Origin: Oscillospiraceae bacterium
GTDB lineage: Bacteria > Bacillota > Clostridia > Oscillospirales > CAG-272
Assembly: GCA_015063485.1 (NCBI GenBank)
Contig: SVUA01000004.1
Span: 42,062-106,061 of the forward strand
Length of the DNA: 64,000 nt
Direction of reading: 5' to 3'
The notes beneath the pieces are model-generated. The model was not told the DNA's origin. It saw only the letters and a program-made list of their open reading frames with translations, and searched no databases. Position 1 is the stretch's first letter. Each line of letters begins with the position of its first letter. This document shows, piece by piece, positions 27,617 to 35,781 of this stretch. The position numbers were made by a program, and so were the translations under genes.

Positions 27617-27645
27617 ATTTTACTCCAAAAGGACAAAAAAGTCAA
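27617..27645 (-). promoter_or_regulatory. Promoter of the AEC transporter gene
   Basis: TTGACT (27640-27645), 17-base spacer, TAAAAT (27617-27622) on the minus strand. Confidence 0.75.
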
Positions 27646-27691
27646 GTTACTATTTTGAAAGAATACTATACTTTTTATTTATACTCTATAT

Positions 27692-28612
27692 TTAAATTAA
27701 TTTATATATAGCACTCAATCCGCGCCTTACCGCATCATCGGCTACACTCGCCTCAAGCGGAACCGCCGCATCGCCAATAAGCATTGAATATATCTTTTTT
27801 AAATTTTCTCTTCCACCGACATATATATTCTTATCTTTTGCCATGCGTGTGATCAGAGGAATATCCTCGCCAATGACCGCGCCGAAAAGAAACGACGTAA
27901 GCTCATCTTTATTTTTTCCGTTTTTTCCGTCCACGCGAACGTGAAAAATTGCGGCGTTAAGTCCGTTTTCCTTTGAGTACTCCGCGCCTCTGAATATCTC
28001 TTTTTCTACTATCTCAAAATCATATGATACTTGTCCCGACAAAATAGAGTGTTGCATTATGCCGCTAAGAAGTTCTCCGCTAAAAGTAGTCGCAAAGTCG
28101 GTTATCTCTCCGCGCGCATTTACGCATATTACCTTATTGTGTGTCCCGGGAAGAACGAGCAGCGAATCCGCTTGAAGTCCTTGCGCTAAAATTATTCCTA
28201 CGGTTTCGGTCTCCTCACCGCGCATCATATCGCAAACGTCCTCCCCTTCGGTCTTTTTCAAGCCTCTGACGAAGATAAACGGAGCGCTACACACCTCTGA
28301 AATATCTGCTTTTACAACGTTTTCCGCAAGCTCGCCGATTCCCGTCGGAATATTCATATGAGGCACGTCTAAAAGACCTATCTCGCTCCCCGCCATTCCC
28401 GATACGATTATCGCATCAAGCAGATCGGCATCTGCTTTATTTTCACTGCAAAGCTCAAAAATCAATGCTTTGAGTGAGGCTGTCAAAAAATCTCTCCCGC
28501 TTTTCTTTGTCACGCCTGCGCCGAATGCGCCTTTTTTTGATGCGATGACCATATCTCCATCACACAGAAAAAGACGGGTATTAGACGTTCCCATATCCAT
28601 TATAATATGCAT
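27692..28612 (-). CDS. dgoK: 2-dehydro-3-deoxygalactonokinase (DgoK-like)
   Basis: The 306-residue kinase has the ASKHA-type phosphate loop MDMGTSNTRLFLCDG at the N terminus. It continues with GAGVTKKSGRDFL, VSGMAGSEIGLLDVPH, VFVRG-like FIFVRGLKK, RGEETETVG and LVLPGTHNK, all typical of DgoK. The enzyme phosphorylates 2-dehydro-3-deoxygalactonate in galactonate breakdown. The partner aldolase and dehydratase are not in the window. It follows the sialidase-like/AraC gene after 13 bases and is probably controlled by it. Confidence 0.88.
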   Translation of the reverse strand: MHIIMDMGTSNTRLFLCDGDMVIASKKGAFGAGVTKKSGRDFLTASLKALIFELCSENKADADLLDAIIVSGMAGSEIGLLDVPHMNIPTGIGELAENVVKADISEVCSAPFIFVRGLKKTEGEDVCDMMRGEETETVGIILAQGLQADSLLVLPGTHNKVICVNARGEITDFATTFSGELLSGIMQHSILSGQVSYDFEIVEKEIFRGAEYSKENGLNAAIFHVRVDGKNGKNKDELTSFLFGAVIGEDIPLITRMAKDKNIYVGGRENLKKIYSMLIGDAAVPLEASVADDAVRRGLSAIYKLI

Positions 28613-28625
28613 TTTTTACCTCTGA

Positions 28626-30287
28626 TCATCTTTTGTTTAATCTTCTGTATTCGGTAGGCGGTATTTTTTCCGATCTTGTAAATATTTCCGTAAAATATGC
28701 AGAACCTCCAAAGCCCGAGCTTTCCGCTATGTTTCCAATAGCTTCATCGGTATTTATAAGCATAAGCTTTGCCTTTGTAAGTCTTGCCTCGTTTCTGTAT
28801 TCTATGACAGTCGTTCCCGTAACAGATTTAAAAAGATGTGATAAATAATATACGCTTACATTTATACTTTGCGCTATATCCGATACGGAAAAATCCTCAC
28901 AAAGATGCTCGTCTATATAACTCTTTACCTTATCTACGATAGGATATTCTACGTCAGTACGCTTCGGCGCTCTCTTTATAAAATCGATTATATTCACAAG
29001 AAGCTCCGCATCCTTTTTGTCGGTCTCGTTAAATCGGTTTATGAGCGTGTCAAGCTTTTTGTGATCAAATTCTCCGCTTTCTCTGCAATCTATCGGATAT
29101 AATTCAAAAATTTTCGAAACAATATCCGTTTCCCCGCTTTTTATAAGTTCTTCAGCAAGGTCTTTGTTGTCTATACAAACAGCATACGGATCGGGATCCT
29201 TATCTGAGAGACGTTCGAGCTTACACACAACGTTTTTAAGGAATCCTTTTTCACTAACGAGCGATCCGTTTATGATATCGTCTTCAGTTATCTTGGCGGT
29301 AAGTATCTCTCGAGCAGACGCATACGCCTCCTCAACGGACTTCTTATAGCAACCGCGCTCGCGATCGTAAACTATATAGATATATCCGTCGTCGCTCTCT
29401 ACGGCATCGGGATAAGACACCTGCGCTCTTTCGTCAAGCAAAAGTGAATACGGAAACGTCTTGCCGTCATCATCCGAAAGAAGAGCAGTCAGATTGTTTC
29501 TTTTCGTAAAGTTCACGTGATTTATAAGCAATATTCTGCCGGACTTGAGTCTTGATATAAAGAAACGCGAGCAAGGACCGCCGAGCCTTGAATTCTCGCC
29601 GACGCTCCAATTTTTGCCCCTGTCGTAAGAAAAGCATCTTCCTATGCCGTAATTTGTTCTTACAAGCATCATAAGAACGCCGTTTTCAAGCTCTATTACC
29701 ATATGCTCGTCAAAGGAACGGTCGCGCATATCCGCGCCGCCAAGCTTTATAAACGTCTTGCCGTTATCCGAGGTCTTGTATACGTACGATCCCGCAATAT
29801 CGTCCTCCGTAAGCGCGCTTGCTCTGAATTCGTGGTATATATCAAGCTTCCATATCGCTATTGGGAAAAGCCATTCGCCGCTCGAAAGAACAACGGGCTT
29901 GTTCATCATAATACCTCTGCCGATGAGAAATTCCTCTCCCCATACGAGCGCTTCTGCATCGGGGTCGTCGCAAATTGCCGCCATGACCTGCTCGCCGGGC
30001 ATTACGTTCCATATAAACCAAAGGTGTCCAAGTGGGTCTATCCATAAAACAGGGTCAAAGCAACGGTATTTTCCTGTTTTAAAAGCCGCCGCGACAGGCT
30101 CGCTAAAATTATTGTCGCTATCGCTCTTTATAACTAACGCATAGTTTCCGTAAGTTTCCTTTACGTCTCCCGAATAAAACGAAACAAAGGTCCTACCCTT
30201 TTTTGTTCTTACAATTCCGGGGATTCCCTGCCATATTCGGTGACATGAGTCAAAACGCTCAAGCTCTTTTCTGTCTGTTATAAGCAT
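28626..30287 (-). CDS. Sialidase-like domain fused to AraC-type DNA-binding domain
   Basis: Residues 1 to about 330 look like an exo-sialidase or BNR-type beta-propeller: GIPGIVRTKKGRTFVSFYSG, DPVLWIDPLGHLWFIWNV, LSSGEWLFPIAIW, DRGKNWSVGENSRLGG, DDDGKTFPYSLLLD. After a helical linker, residues 450-553 are an AraC HTH pair: SDIAQSINVSVYYLSHLFKSVTG, then AKLMLINTDEAIGNIAESSGFGGSAYFTEIF. There is no signal peptide, so the propeller probably acts as a sugar-sensing module for a transcription factor. It is the first gene of an operon with dgoK, suggesting control of acidic-sugar use. The ATG has GGAGG seven bases upstream. Confidence 0.85.
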   Translation of the reverse strand: MLITDRKELERFDSCHRIWQGIPGIVRTKKGRTFVSFYSGDVKETYGNYALVIKSDSDNNFSEPVAAAFKTGKYRCFDPVLWIDPLGHLWFIWNVMPGEQVMAAICDDPDAEALVWGEEFLIGRGIMMNKPVVLSSGEWLFPIAIWKLDIYHEFRASALTEDDIAGSYVYKTSDNGKTFIKLGGADMRDRSFDEHMVIELENGVLMMLVRTNYGIGRCFSYDRGKNWSVGENSRLGGPCSRFFISRLKSGRILLINHVNFTKRNNLTALLSDDDGKTFPYSLLLDERAQVSYPDAVESDDGYIYIVYDRERGCYKKSVEEAYASAREILTAKITEDDIINGSLVSEKGFLKNVVCKLERLSDKDPDPYAVCIDNKDLAEELIKSGETDIVSKIFELYPIDCRESGEFDHKKLDTLINRFNETDKKDAELLVNIIDFIKRAPKRTDVEYPIVDKVKSYIDEHLCEDFSVSDIAQSINVSVYYLSHLFKSVTGTTVIEYRNEARLTKAKLMLINTDEAIGNIAESSGFGGSAYFTEIFTRSEKIPPTEYRRLNKR

Positions 30288-30316
30288 GATGTTCCTCCTT
30301 TTTATTATTTAAAGAT

Positions 30317-30346
30317 ATTTTACCATATTTGCACGTAATATTGCAA
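30317..30346 (-). promoter_or_regulatory. Promoter of the sialidase-like/AraC–dgoK operon
   Basis: TTGCAA (30341-30346) and TAAAAT (30317-30322) on the minus strand with an 18-base spacer. Confidence 0.55.
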
Positions 30347-30389
30347 TAACAAATTTGTTTTTAATAAAAAATATCTGCGCTAAATCAAG

Positions 30390-30540
30390 CAAATTGGGAT
30401 TTCGCGAGTTGTCTTGCATTGGCAAGACAACTCGGTCAACAAAGCGATTCGCGGTTGCGTCCCGCGAATTTGCTACGCAAAACACGCTTTGTTGCGCCTC
30501 CTGTTTATTACTTCATCACACCGACAAATCAAAATTTGAA
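30390..30540. repeat. MITE-like repeat E4
   Basis: The left end AAATTGGGATTTCGCGAG and the right end CACACCGACAAATCAAAATT belong to the family. Inside are a perfect 13-bp hairpin (30405-30417 with 30422-30434) and the nested inverted repeat CAACAAAGCG...CGCTTTGTTG around ATTCGCGG...CCGCGAAT that it shares with E2. It ends directly at the 3' end of mgtE. Confidence 0.75.
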
Positions 30541-30541
30541 T

Positions 30542-31564
30542 TCAAATTTCAAATGCTTTCACAAGCAACGCCCATGCGAGACCATAATAGGTCACGACTG
30601 CGACGAGGTCGTTTATCGTTGTAATAAAAGGACCTGACGCGACTGCGGGGTCTATCCTCATTTTCTCAAGTATCATCGGTATCGCCGTACCCGATATGCT
30701 TGACAAAAGCATTGAAACAAGCATGGCTATGCCTATACAAAGCGACACCGAAAAGGCAAGAGATGCGATCTCGCCTTTTAGCAAAAACAGATACGCGCCT
30801 ATCGTAACAAAGGAAAGCAGGCCTATAAGCAATCCGTTACAAAATCCGACTCTCGCTTCCTTTAATACAAGCGAAAATTTCTTTTTTGAGTTAAGCTCTT
30901 CGTCAGAAAGCGTTCGTATGGTGACCGCAAGCGACTGCGTACCGACGTTTCCCGCCATTCCGAGTATAAGTGACTGAAACGATACTATAAGCGTAAGGCT
31001 TGCGACTACGTTTTCAAACGCACCGATAACGCCAGAAACCAAAAATCCCATAAAAAAGAGTGCCAACAACCACGGCAAACGCTTTGCAAGGCTTCGCATA
31101 AGCGGCTCTTGAAGCTCCTCCTCTGAGCTAAGACCACCGAGCTTTGCGTAATCGTCGCCTATCTCGTCCTCTATTACCTGTGTTATCTCATTTGCCGTCA
31201 ATACACCCATTAGCCTACCGTTTACATCAAGCACGGGAATCTGATCCTCCGAATAACCTCTTATCCTCTCGATACATTCGTCAGTAAGCTCATATTCAAA
31301 AACTCGAGGATATGATGTATTTATTATCTTTTCAAGCGAAGTGTCCTGCCTTGCGACTATAAGATCGGTCAGTGCGATAGTACCGACGAAGCGTTCTTCA
31401 TCATCTACTACGTATATCATCGATACGTTGTCCTTATCTGCGGCTTGCGCTATAAGCGCGCTCATAGCTCCCCTTACGTCTGTTCCCTTTTTTATCGATA
31501 TAAAATTATCGGTCATCTTACTGCCGATTGTGTCATCTTTTTCTCTGTACGCTTTATCTATCAT
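30542..31564 (-). CDS. mgtE: MgtE-like magnesium transporter lacking the N-terminal domain
   Basis: Residues 1-140 hold a pair of CBS modules (MTDNFISIKKGTDVRGAM, SYPRVFEYELTDECIERI, GRLMGVLTANEI). Five transmembrane helices of the MgtE pore follow, with GNVGTQSLAVTIRTL, the conserved ion-pathway helix, and a last helix near ITTINDLVAVVTYYGLAWALL. At 340 residues it is about 100 shorter than typical MgtE because the helical N-terminal Mg2+-sensing domain is absent. An in-frame stop two codons before the ATG and the adjacent divergent gene leave no room for it. Channel gating may therefore be altered. Confidence 0.88.
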   Translation of the reverse strand: MIDKAYREKDDTIGSKMTDNFISIKKGTDVRGAMSALIAQAADKDNVSMIYVVDDEERFVGTIALTDLIVARQDTSLEKIINTSYPRVFEYELTDECIERIRGYSEDQIPVLDVNGRLMGVLTANEITQVIEDEIGDDYAKLGGLSSEEELQEPLMRSLAKRLPWLLALFFMGFLVSGVIGAFENVVASLTLIVSFQSLILGMAGNVGTQSLAVTIRTLSDEELNSKKKFSLVLKEARVGFCNGLLIGLLSFVTIGAYLFLLKGEIASLAFSVSLCIGIAMLVSMLLSSISGTAIPMILEKMRIDPAVASGPFITTINDLVAVVTYYGLAWALLVKAFEI

Positions 31565-31638
31565 CTTCTAAAACCCATATATAAATTATTCTTTTATACT
31601 TATTATATCTACATATAGGCATTTTATCTGCTTTAGTA

Positions 31639-31666
31639 TTGACTTTGCTTTAAAATATGTTATAAT
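31639..31666 (+). promoter_or_regulatory. Promoter of the nitrilase–GDPD gene
   Basis: TTGACT (31639-31644) and TATAAT (31661-31666) with a 16-base spacer, 34 bases before the start. Confidence 0.7.
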
Positions 31667-31700
31667 ATTCTTGAATATCAATATATCCAAGGAGAAAAAC

Positions 31701-33320
31701 ATGAAAGTCTGTATTATCCAACCCGCGTATTCTACCGATTTTTCAAAAATAGACGATTATTTTCAGGACGAGCTTCGCCTGCTCTCGCAGTGCGATGAAA
31801 GCATGGATCTTATCGTTATGCCCGAAATGTGCGACATTCCGTGTCTTGCAAAAACACGAGAGCTTGCGGATATCGCGGTCTCTAAATATAACGAGGCTAT
31901 ACTTAACGCGGCAAAAGAGACTGCCAAGCGTTGCAATGCTATGCTCTTTATTTGCGCGCGCTCAGAGGAAGAAACAGGTGCGAGAAATACGACTTACGCT
32001 ATAAACAGACAAGGTGAGATAGTCGGAAAATATTTCAAGCAGCACCTGACTCCCGGTGAGGTCACGAAAATGCGACTTGACAGCGACTACACTTTTGAGT
32101 GGTCTGTTCCCACCATCGTTGAGATGGAGGGCTTGCGCTTTGCGTTCCTTACTTGCTACGACTTTTATTTTTACGAGGCTTTCGCAAATATAGCACGTCA
32201 GAAGCCCGATATCATCATCGGTTGCTCTCACCAGAGAAGCGACACGCATCTAGCGCTTCAGATAATGTCGCAAAACCTTGCTTATAACACGAACGCATAC
32301 GTCGTTCGCTCCTCTGTCTCAATGGACGAAAGCTCAGATATCGGCGGAGCTTCTATGATAGTCGCTCCTACGGGAGAGGTACTTGCTAATCTTTATAGCA
32401 AGGTCGGTCTTGCAACGGTCGAGCTTGACCCCCATAAAAAATATTACAAGCCTGCAGGCTTTGGAAATCCCCCCTCCGCGCATTACGAATACATCGAAGA
32501 AGGCCGCCGTCCGTGGAAATACCGCCCCGCAGGAAGCGCTATCGTCAAGCCTGAAGAAATAATGCCATATCCGAGAACTTGCGCGCACCGCGGATTCAAC
32601 AAGCACAAGGTTTTGCCCGAAAACAGTCTCCCTGCTTTTGGCGCGGCTGTGGCTATGGGCGCAGAAGAGATAGAATTTGACCTTTGGTTCACAAAGGACG
32701 GTGAGATAGTATCGATACACGATTCCACGCTTGAACGAGTTTCCAACGGCACGGGAAAGGTATACGACTATACCCTTGCAGAGCTCAAAGAGTTCGACTT
32801 CGGCGTTATCAAGGGCGAGCCGTTTGAACGCTTTGCAGGAATGAAGATCCCTACCTTTGAAGATATCCTCAAAAAGTTTGCTTGTCACTGCATAATGAAT
32901 ATACATCTGAAAACAGGTGGAGAAAAACCTGAATATCTCGGCAAGGTCGTTGATCTTATAAAGAAGTACGACTGCGAAAAATACGTATATTTTATGACGG
33001 GTGACGACGATCTGCTTGAGCGTCTGCAACGCGAATATCCCGAAATTCCCCGTTGTTGCGGCGGTGGAAAAGCAAGGTGGGAAATAGTTGAACGCGCTAT
33101 CAAGTACGGTTGTAAAAAAGTTCAATTATTCAAGCCTTGTTTCAATCAGGAAATGGTCGACAAGGCGCATGCGCACGGCATTCTCTGTAACGTATTCTGG
33201 TCGGACGACCCGAAAGAAGCGCAGGAATTTCTCGATATGGGCATCGACGTTATCCTCACGAATGATTATAACGTCATTTCTCAAGTGGTCGCGAAAAAGG
33301 AAAAATATATTACGTATTAA
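31701..33320 (+). CDS. Nitrilase-superfamily hydrolase fused to glycerophosphodiester phosphodiesterase
   Basis: Residues 1-285 are a carbon-nitrogen hydrolase with the full triad: Glu42 in VMPEM, Lys113 in YFKQHLT and Cys152 in LTCYDFY. Residues 290-539 are a GDPD domain with catalytic His296 in CAHRGF, metal ligands Glu325/Asp327 in EEIEFDLW, and His340 in IVSIHD. The first half should cleave an amide and the second a glycerophosphodiester. No signal peptide or membrane span is visible, so both act in the cytoplasm. The start MKVCIIQPAY has AAGGAG upstream. The two activities may act on one substrate class, but that is inference. Confidence 0.9.
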   Translation: MKVCIIQPAYSTDFSKIDDYFQDELRLLSQCDESMDLIVMPEMCDIPCLAKTRELADIAVSKYNEAILNAAKETAKRCNAMLFICARSEEETGARNTTYAINRQGEIVGKYFKQHLTPGEVTKMRLDSDYTFEWSVPTIVEMEGLRFAFLTCYDFYFYEAFANIARQKPDIIIGCSHQRSDTHLALQIMSQNLAYNTNAYVVRSSVSMDESSDIGGASMIVAPTGEVLANLYSKVGLATVELDPHKKYYKPAGFGNPPSAHYEYIEEGRRPWKYRPAGSAIVKPEEIMPYPRTCAHRGFNKHKVLPENSLPAFGAAVAMGAEEIEFDLWFTKDGEIVSIHDSTLERVSNGTGKVYDYTLAELKEFDFGVIKGEPFERFAGMKIPTFEDILKKFACHCIMNIHLKTGGEKPEYLGKVVDLIKKYDCEKYVYFMTGDDDLLERLQREYPEIPRCCGGGKARWEIVERAIKYGCKKVQLFKPCFNQEMVDKAHAHGILCNVFWSDDPKEAQEFLDMGIDVILTNDYNVISQVVAKKEKYITY

Positions 33321-33323
33321 ACG

Positions 33324-33355
33324 CAAAAATCCGAACCAAAAGGTTCGGATTTTTG
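33324..33355 (+). terminator. Terminator of the nitrilase–GDPD gene
   Basis: ATCCGAACC and GGTTCGGAT with a 4-base loop, followed by TTTTTG, four bases after the stop. Confidence 0.9.
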
Positions 33356-33368
33356 TATTGGTGGCAAA

Positions 33369-33514
33369 CAAATTGCAATTTATCGGGGAGAAGAATAAGT
33401 AAAAAGTCATCGCGAACCCAAGCCTTCCCTTGTGAGGGAAGGCTTTTTGTGAAAATCGCTTCGTTCGTTTTCTGCCGTTTTGCAAAATTAAACCCACCGA
33501 TAAATCAAAATTTG
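33369..33514. repeat. MITE-like repeat E5
   Basis: The ends CAAATTGCAATTTATCGGGG (from 33369) and CCCACCGATAAATCAAAATT (from 33493) are imperfect inverses. The interior has a perfect 11-bp hairpin AAGCCTTCCCT/AGGGAAGGCTT (33420-33445) followed by T, which could also terminate transcription. Confidence 0.75.
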
Positions 33515-33538
33515 AAGCACGTTATTCGTGCAAACCTC

Positions 33539-33612
33539 GTAGGGGAGGCTATTAGCCTCCCGCAACAAACAGATTAAACCCAAGAAAGCGGGAGGATAAT
33601 ATCCTCCCCTAC
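33539..33612. repeat. 25-bp imperfect inverted repeat, possible second mobile repeat type
   Basis: The two arms (33539-33563 and 33588-33612) differ at two positions. Each arm is itself nearly palindromic (GGGAGG-xTATTAx-CCTCCC), so single arms or the pair can form hairpins. It sits between repeat E5 and the ZIP gene end. Confidence 0.65.
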
Positions 33613-33637
33613 AAATGCAGGTCACACCGACTTTAAA

Positions 33638-34390
33638 TTATCCCAACAGCACGTCGGTCACAAGCATTAGGCAAAAGCCGACTAAAAGCGCGTACGTCGC
33701 TCCTCTTTGATGTCCGTGAGCATGAGTTTCGGGTATCATTTCGTCGCTTATGACGTAAAGCATCGTTCCGCCCGCAAAGGCAAGAGCAAACGGCAAGATA
33801 GCCGACGCAACGCTTACGGCAAAATATCCAATAAGCGTTCCCACCACCTCAACGACACCCGTGAGCATGGCAAGAATGAACGTCCGTCTTGGTTTAACGC
33901 CCGCGGCAAGCATAGGCCCTATTATTACCATACCCTCGGGAATGTTTTGCAAGGCTATTCCTCCCGCGATCATCAATGCTTGAGAGGTGTTCCCCGAACC
34001 GAAGCCTACGCCCGCGGCAATTCCCTCGGGAAGATTATGTATAGCGATAGCCGTTACGAATAAAAGAACCTTCGAAAGATTTGCGTTGTTATGCGACTCC
34101 GCCTCAGCTCCCGCAAGCTTATGCAAGTGAGGTACGAGCTTGTCTATGAAATTTAAGCAGATCGCTCCGGCAAAGATCCCCGCGATAGTGATGATCAAGC
34201 CGTATTTCCCGCCGTATTCAAGCGACGGAAGTATGAGTCCCATCACCGCCGCCGCGAGCATAACTCCCGCCGCAAACGACAAAACTATATCCGAAAAGGT
34301 ATGAGATATTTTCTTGAATACGAATCCTATTATCGCTCCTATAATAGTCGCTCCGCCGACCCCGAGAGCTGTCAGAAGTACAAGTTCCAT
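33638..34390 (-). CDS. ZIP family metal transporter
   Basis: The 250-residue protein has about eight membrane helices and the two ZIP metal-binding helices: AIAIHNLPEGIAAG and GIALQNIPEGMVI. A short loop with histidines (LVPHLHKLAG) lies between helices 3 and 4, and HAHGHQRG lies near the C terminus. It belongs to the GufA/ZupT group, which imports zinc, iron or manganese. It follows rubrerythrin, rubredoxin and ferritin on the same strand, which makes iron a reasonable guess, although a hairpin separates it from rubrerythrin. The ATG has GGAG upstream. Confidence 0.92.
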   Translation of the reverse strand: MELVLLTALGVGGATIIGAIIGFVFKKISHTFSDIVLSFAAGVMLAAAVMGLILPSLEYGGKYGLIITIAGIFAGAICLNFIDKLVPHLHKLAGAEAESHNNANLSKVLLFVTAIAIHNLPEGIAAGVGFGSGNTSQALMIAGGIALQNIPEGMVIIGPMLAAGVKPRRTFILAMLTGVVEVVGTLIGYFAVSVASAILPFALAFAGGTMLYVISDEMIPETHAHGHQRGATYALLVGFCLMLVTDVLLG

Positions 34391-34408
34391 AATGTTTCTC
34401 CGTTATTT

Positions 34409-34440
34409 AAGAAGCTCCCGAAAAATTTCGGGAGCTTCTT
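34409..34440 (-). terminator. Hairpin 3' of rubrerythrin
   Basis: A perfect 15-bp stem, AAGAAGCTCCCGAAA with its inverse and a 2-base loop. The minus-strand tail is not T-rich, so termination may be partial and the ZIP gene may still be reached. Confidence 0.6.
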
Positions 34441-34447
34441 TGATCTA

Positions 34448-34990
34448 TCAATAGTTTTCTGCATGTATCTCAAAGTAAGCCTGAGGATGAGCGCAAGTGG
34501 GGCATATCTGCGGAGCTTTCATTCCGACAACGATATGTCCGCAATTACGGCACTCCCATACCTTGACCTCGCTCTTTTCAAAGACCTGCGCCGTCTCAAC
34601 GTTCTTAAGAAGCGCACGGTAGCGCTCCTCATGATGCTTTTCGACCTGCGCTACAAGTCTGAACTTTGCCGCAAGCTCTGTGAAGCCCTCTTCCTGCGCG
34701 GTCTTTGCAAAGCCCGCGTACATATCTGTCCACTCGTAATTCTCTCCGTTAGCCGCCGATACGAGATTCTCTGCCGTATCGCCAAGACCGCCAAGCTCCT
34801 TGAACCACATCTTTGCGTGTTCCTTTTCATTATCAGCCGTCTTTAAGAAGAGAGCCGCGATCTGCTCATAGCCCGCCTTCTTTGCGACCGACGCGAAATA
34901 GGTATACTTATTTCTCGCCTCGGATTCGCCCGAAAAAGCCGCCATCAAATTCTTTTCTGTTTGTGTACCCTTGTACTTGTTCTCTGCCAT
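34448..34990 (-). CDS. rbr: Rubrerythrin
   Basis: The 180-residue non-haem diiron peroxidase reduces hydrogen peroxide in anaerobes. The four-helix diiron domain carries [12 protein letters not shown] and [10 protein letters not shown], then [14 protein letters not shown]-terminal rubredoxin-like domain has its iron cysteines in CRNCG and CPTCAHP. It is encoded directly after a rubredoxin, which can pass electrons to it. The AGGAGG site precedes the ATG. Confidence 0.97.
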   Translation of the reverse strand: MAENKYKGTQTEKNLMAAFSGESEARNKYTYFASVAKKAGYEQIAALFLKTADNEKEHAKMWFKELGGLGDTAENLVSAANGENYEWTDMYAGFAKTAQEEGFTELAAKFRLVAQVEKHHEERYRALLKNVETAQVFEKSEVKVWECRNCGHIVVGMKAPQICPTCAHPQAYFEIHAENY

Positions 34991-35025
34991 TTTTATTTCC
35001 TCCTAAAATATTTTGTTTTTATATT

Positions 35026-35184
35026 TTATGCTTCTGCAAACTGGTCTTTACCTACGCCGCAAAGAGGACACTCGAAATCATCGGGAAGATCCTCAAATTT
35101 CGTTCCCGCGGGGATATTGTGTTCAGCATCTCCAAGTGCCTCGTCATACTCCCAACCGCAAACCTCACATACATATTTTTTCAT
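35026..35184 (-). CDS. Rubredoxin
   Basis: A 52-residue one-iron electron carrier. The translation begins [19 protein letters not shown] and has the second cysteine pair in [15 protein letters not shown]. The two C-x2-C pairs are the iron site. The start has TGGAGG upstream. It lies 35 bases before rubrerythrin and 47 after ferritin, so the three probably form one oxidative-stress operon. Confidence 0.97.
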   Translation of the reverse strand: MKKYVCEVCGWEYDEALGDAEHNIPAGTKFEDLPDDFECPLCGVGKDQFAEA

Positions 35185-35231
35185 AATATTTTCCTCCATT
35201 TATTATTTTTTTTATTAATTTTATTTGTTTT

Positions 35232-35744
35232 TTACAGTACCAAGGACGGTGCTGTGTAAACTCTTGCCGCAAGCTCCTGATTGAGCATATAAAGGCTCTT
35301 GGGATCAGATCCGAAAAGCTCCATCTTGGAGATAAGATCGTTTGCGTTGGTCTCTTCCTCGCCCTGCTCCTTTACAAACCAGTCAAGGAACTGCATGGTG
35401 CGGAAATCTCTGACGTCATAAGCCGCGCCATAGATATCGTTGATAAGAGACGTTACGTATCTCTCATGCTCAAGACCTGCCTCAAGAACAGACATGTGGC
35501 TGTCAAAGATCTTGTCGGGCTTTGCTATTGCCTCAAGAGTTACAGGCATATTTTCATTCTGCAAATAGGTATAAAAGAGCATCGCGTGATCTCTTTCCTC
35601 CTGCGCCTGTACCATGTACCAATTAGCAAATCCGTCAAGCCCCTGTGCCTTGAAGTAGTTAGAAAAATCCAGATAAAGATAAGCGGAATAAAATTCCTTG
35701 TTGATCTGAGCGTTAAGAAGCTCGTGTACTTTTGCGTTTAACAT
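35232..35744 (-). CDS. ftnA: Non-haem ferritin
   Basis: The 170-residue iron-storage protein matches bacterial FtnA. It shows LLNAQINKEFYSAYLYLDFSNYF, the ferroxidase ligands in AQEERDHAM (Glu and His), ASLEHERYVT-like GLEHERYVTSLI, and FLDWFVKEQGEEE. Twenty-four copies should form a hollow shell that oxidises and stores iron. It is the first of the ferritin–rubredoxin–rubrerythrin genes and follows D-lactate dehydrogenase after 37 bases. GGAGG precedes the ATG. Confidence 0.95.
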   Translation of the reverse strand: MLNAKVHELLNAQINKEFYSAYLYLDFSNYFKAQGLDGFANWYMVQAQEERDHAMLFYTYLQNENMPVTLEAIAKPDKIFDSHMSVLEAGLEHERYVTSLINDIYGAAYDVRDFRTMQFLDWFVKEQGEEETNANDLISKMELFGSDPKSLYMLNQELAARVYTAPSLVL

Positions 35745-35781
35745 AATAATTGTCCTCCAAATATATTTATTTTATTCTTTT

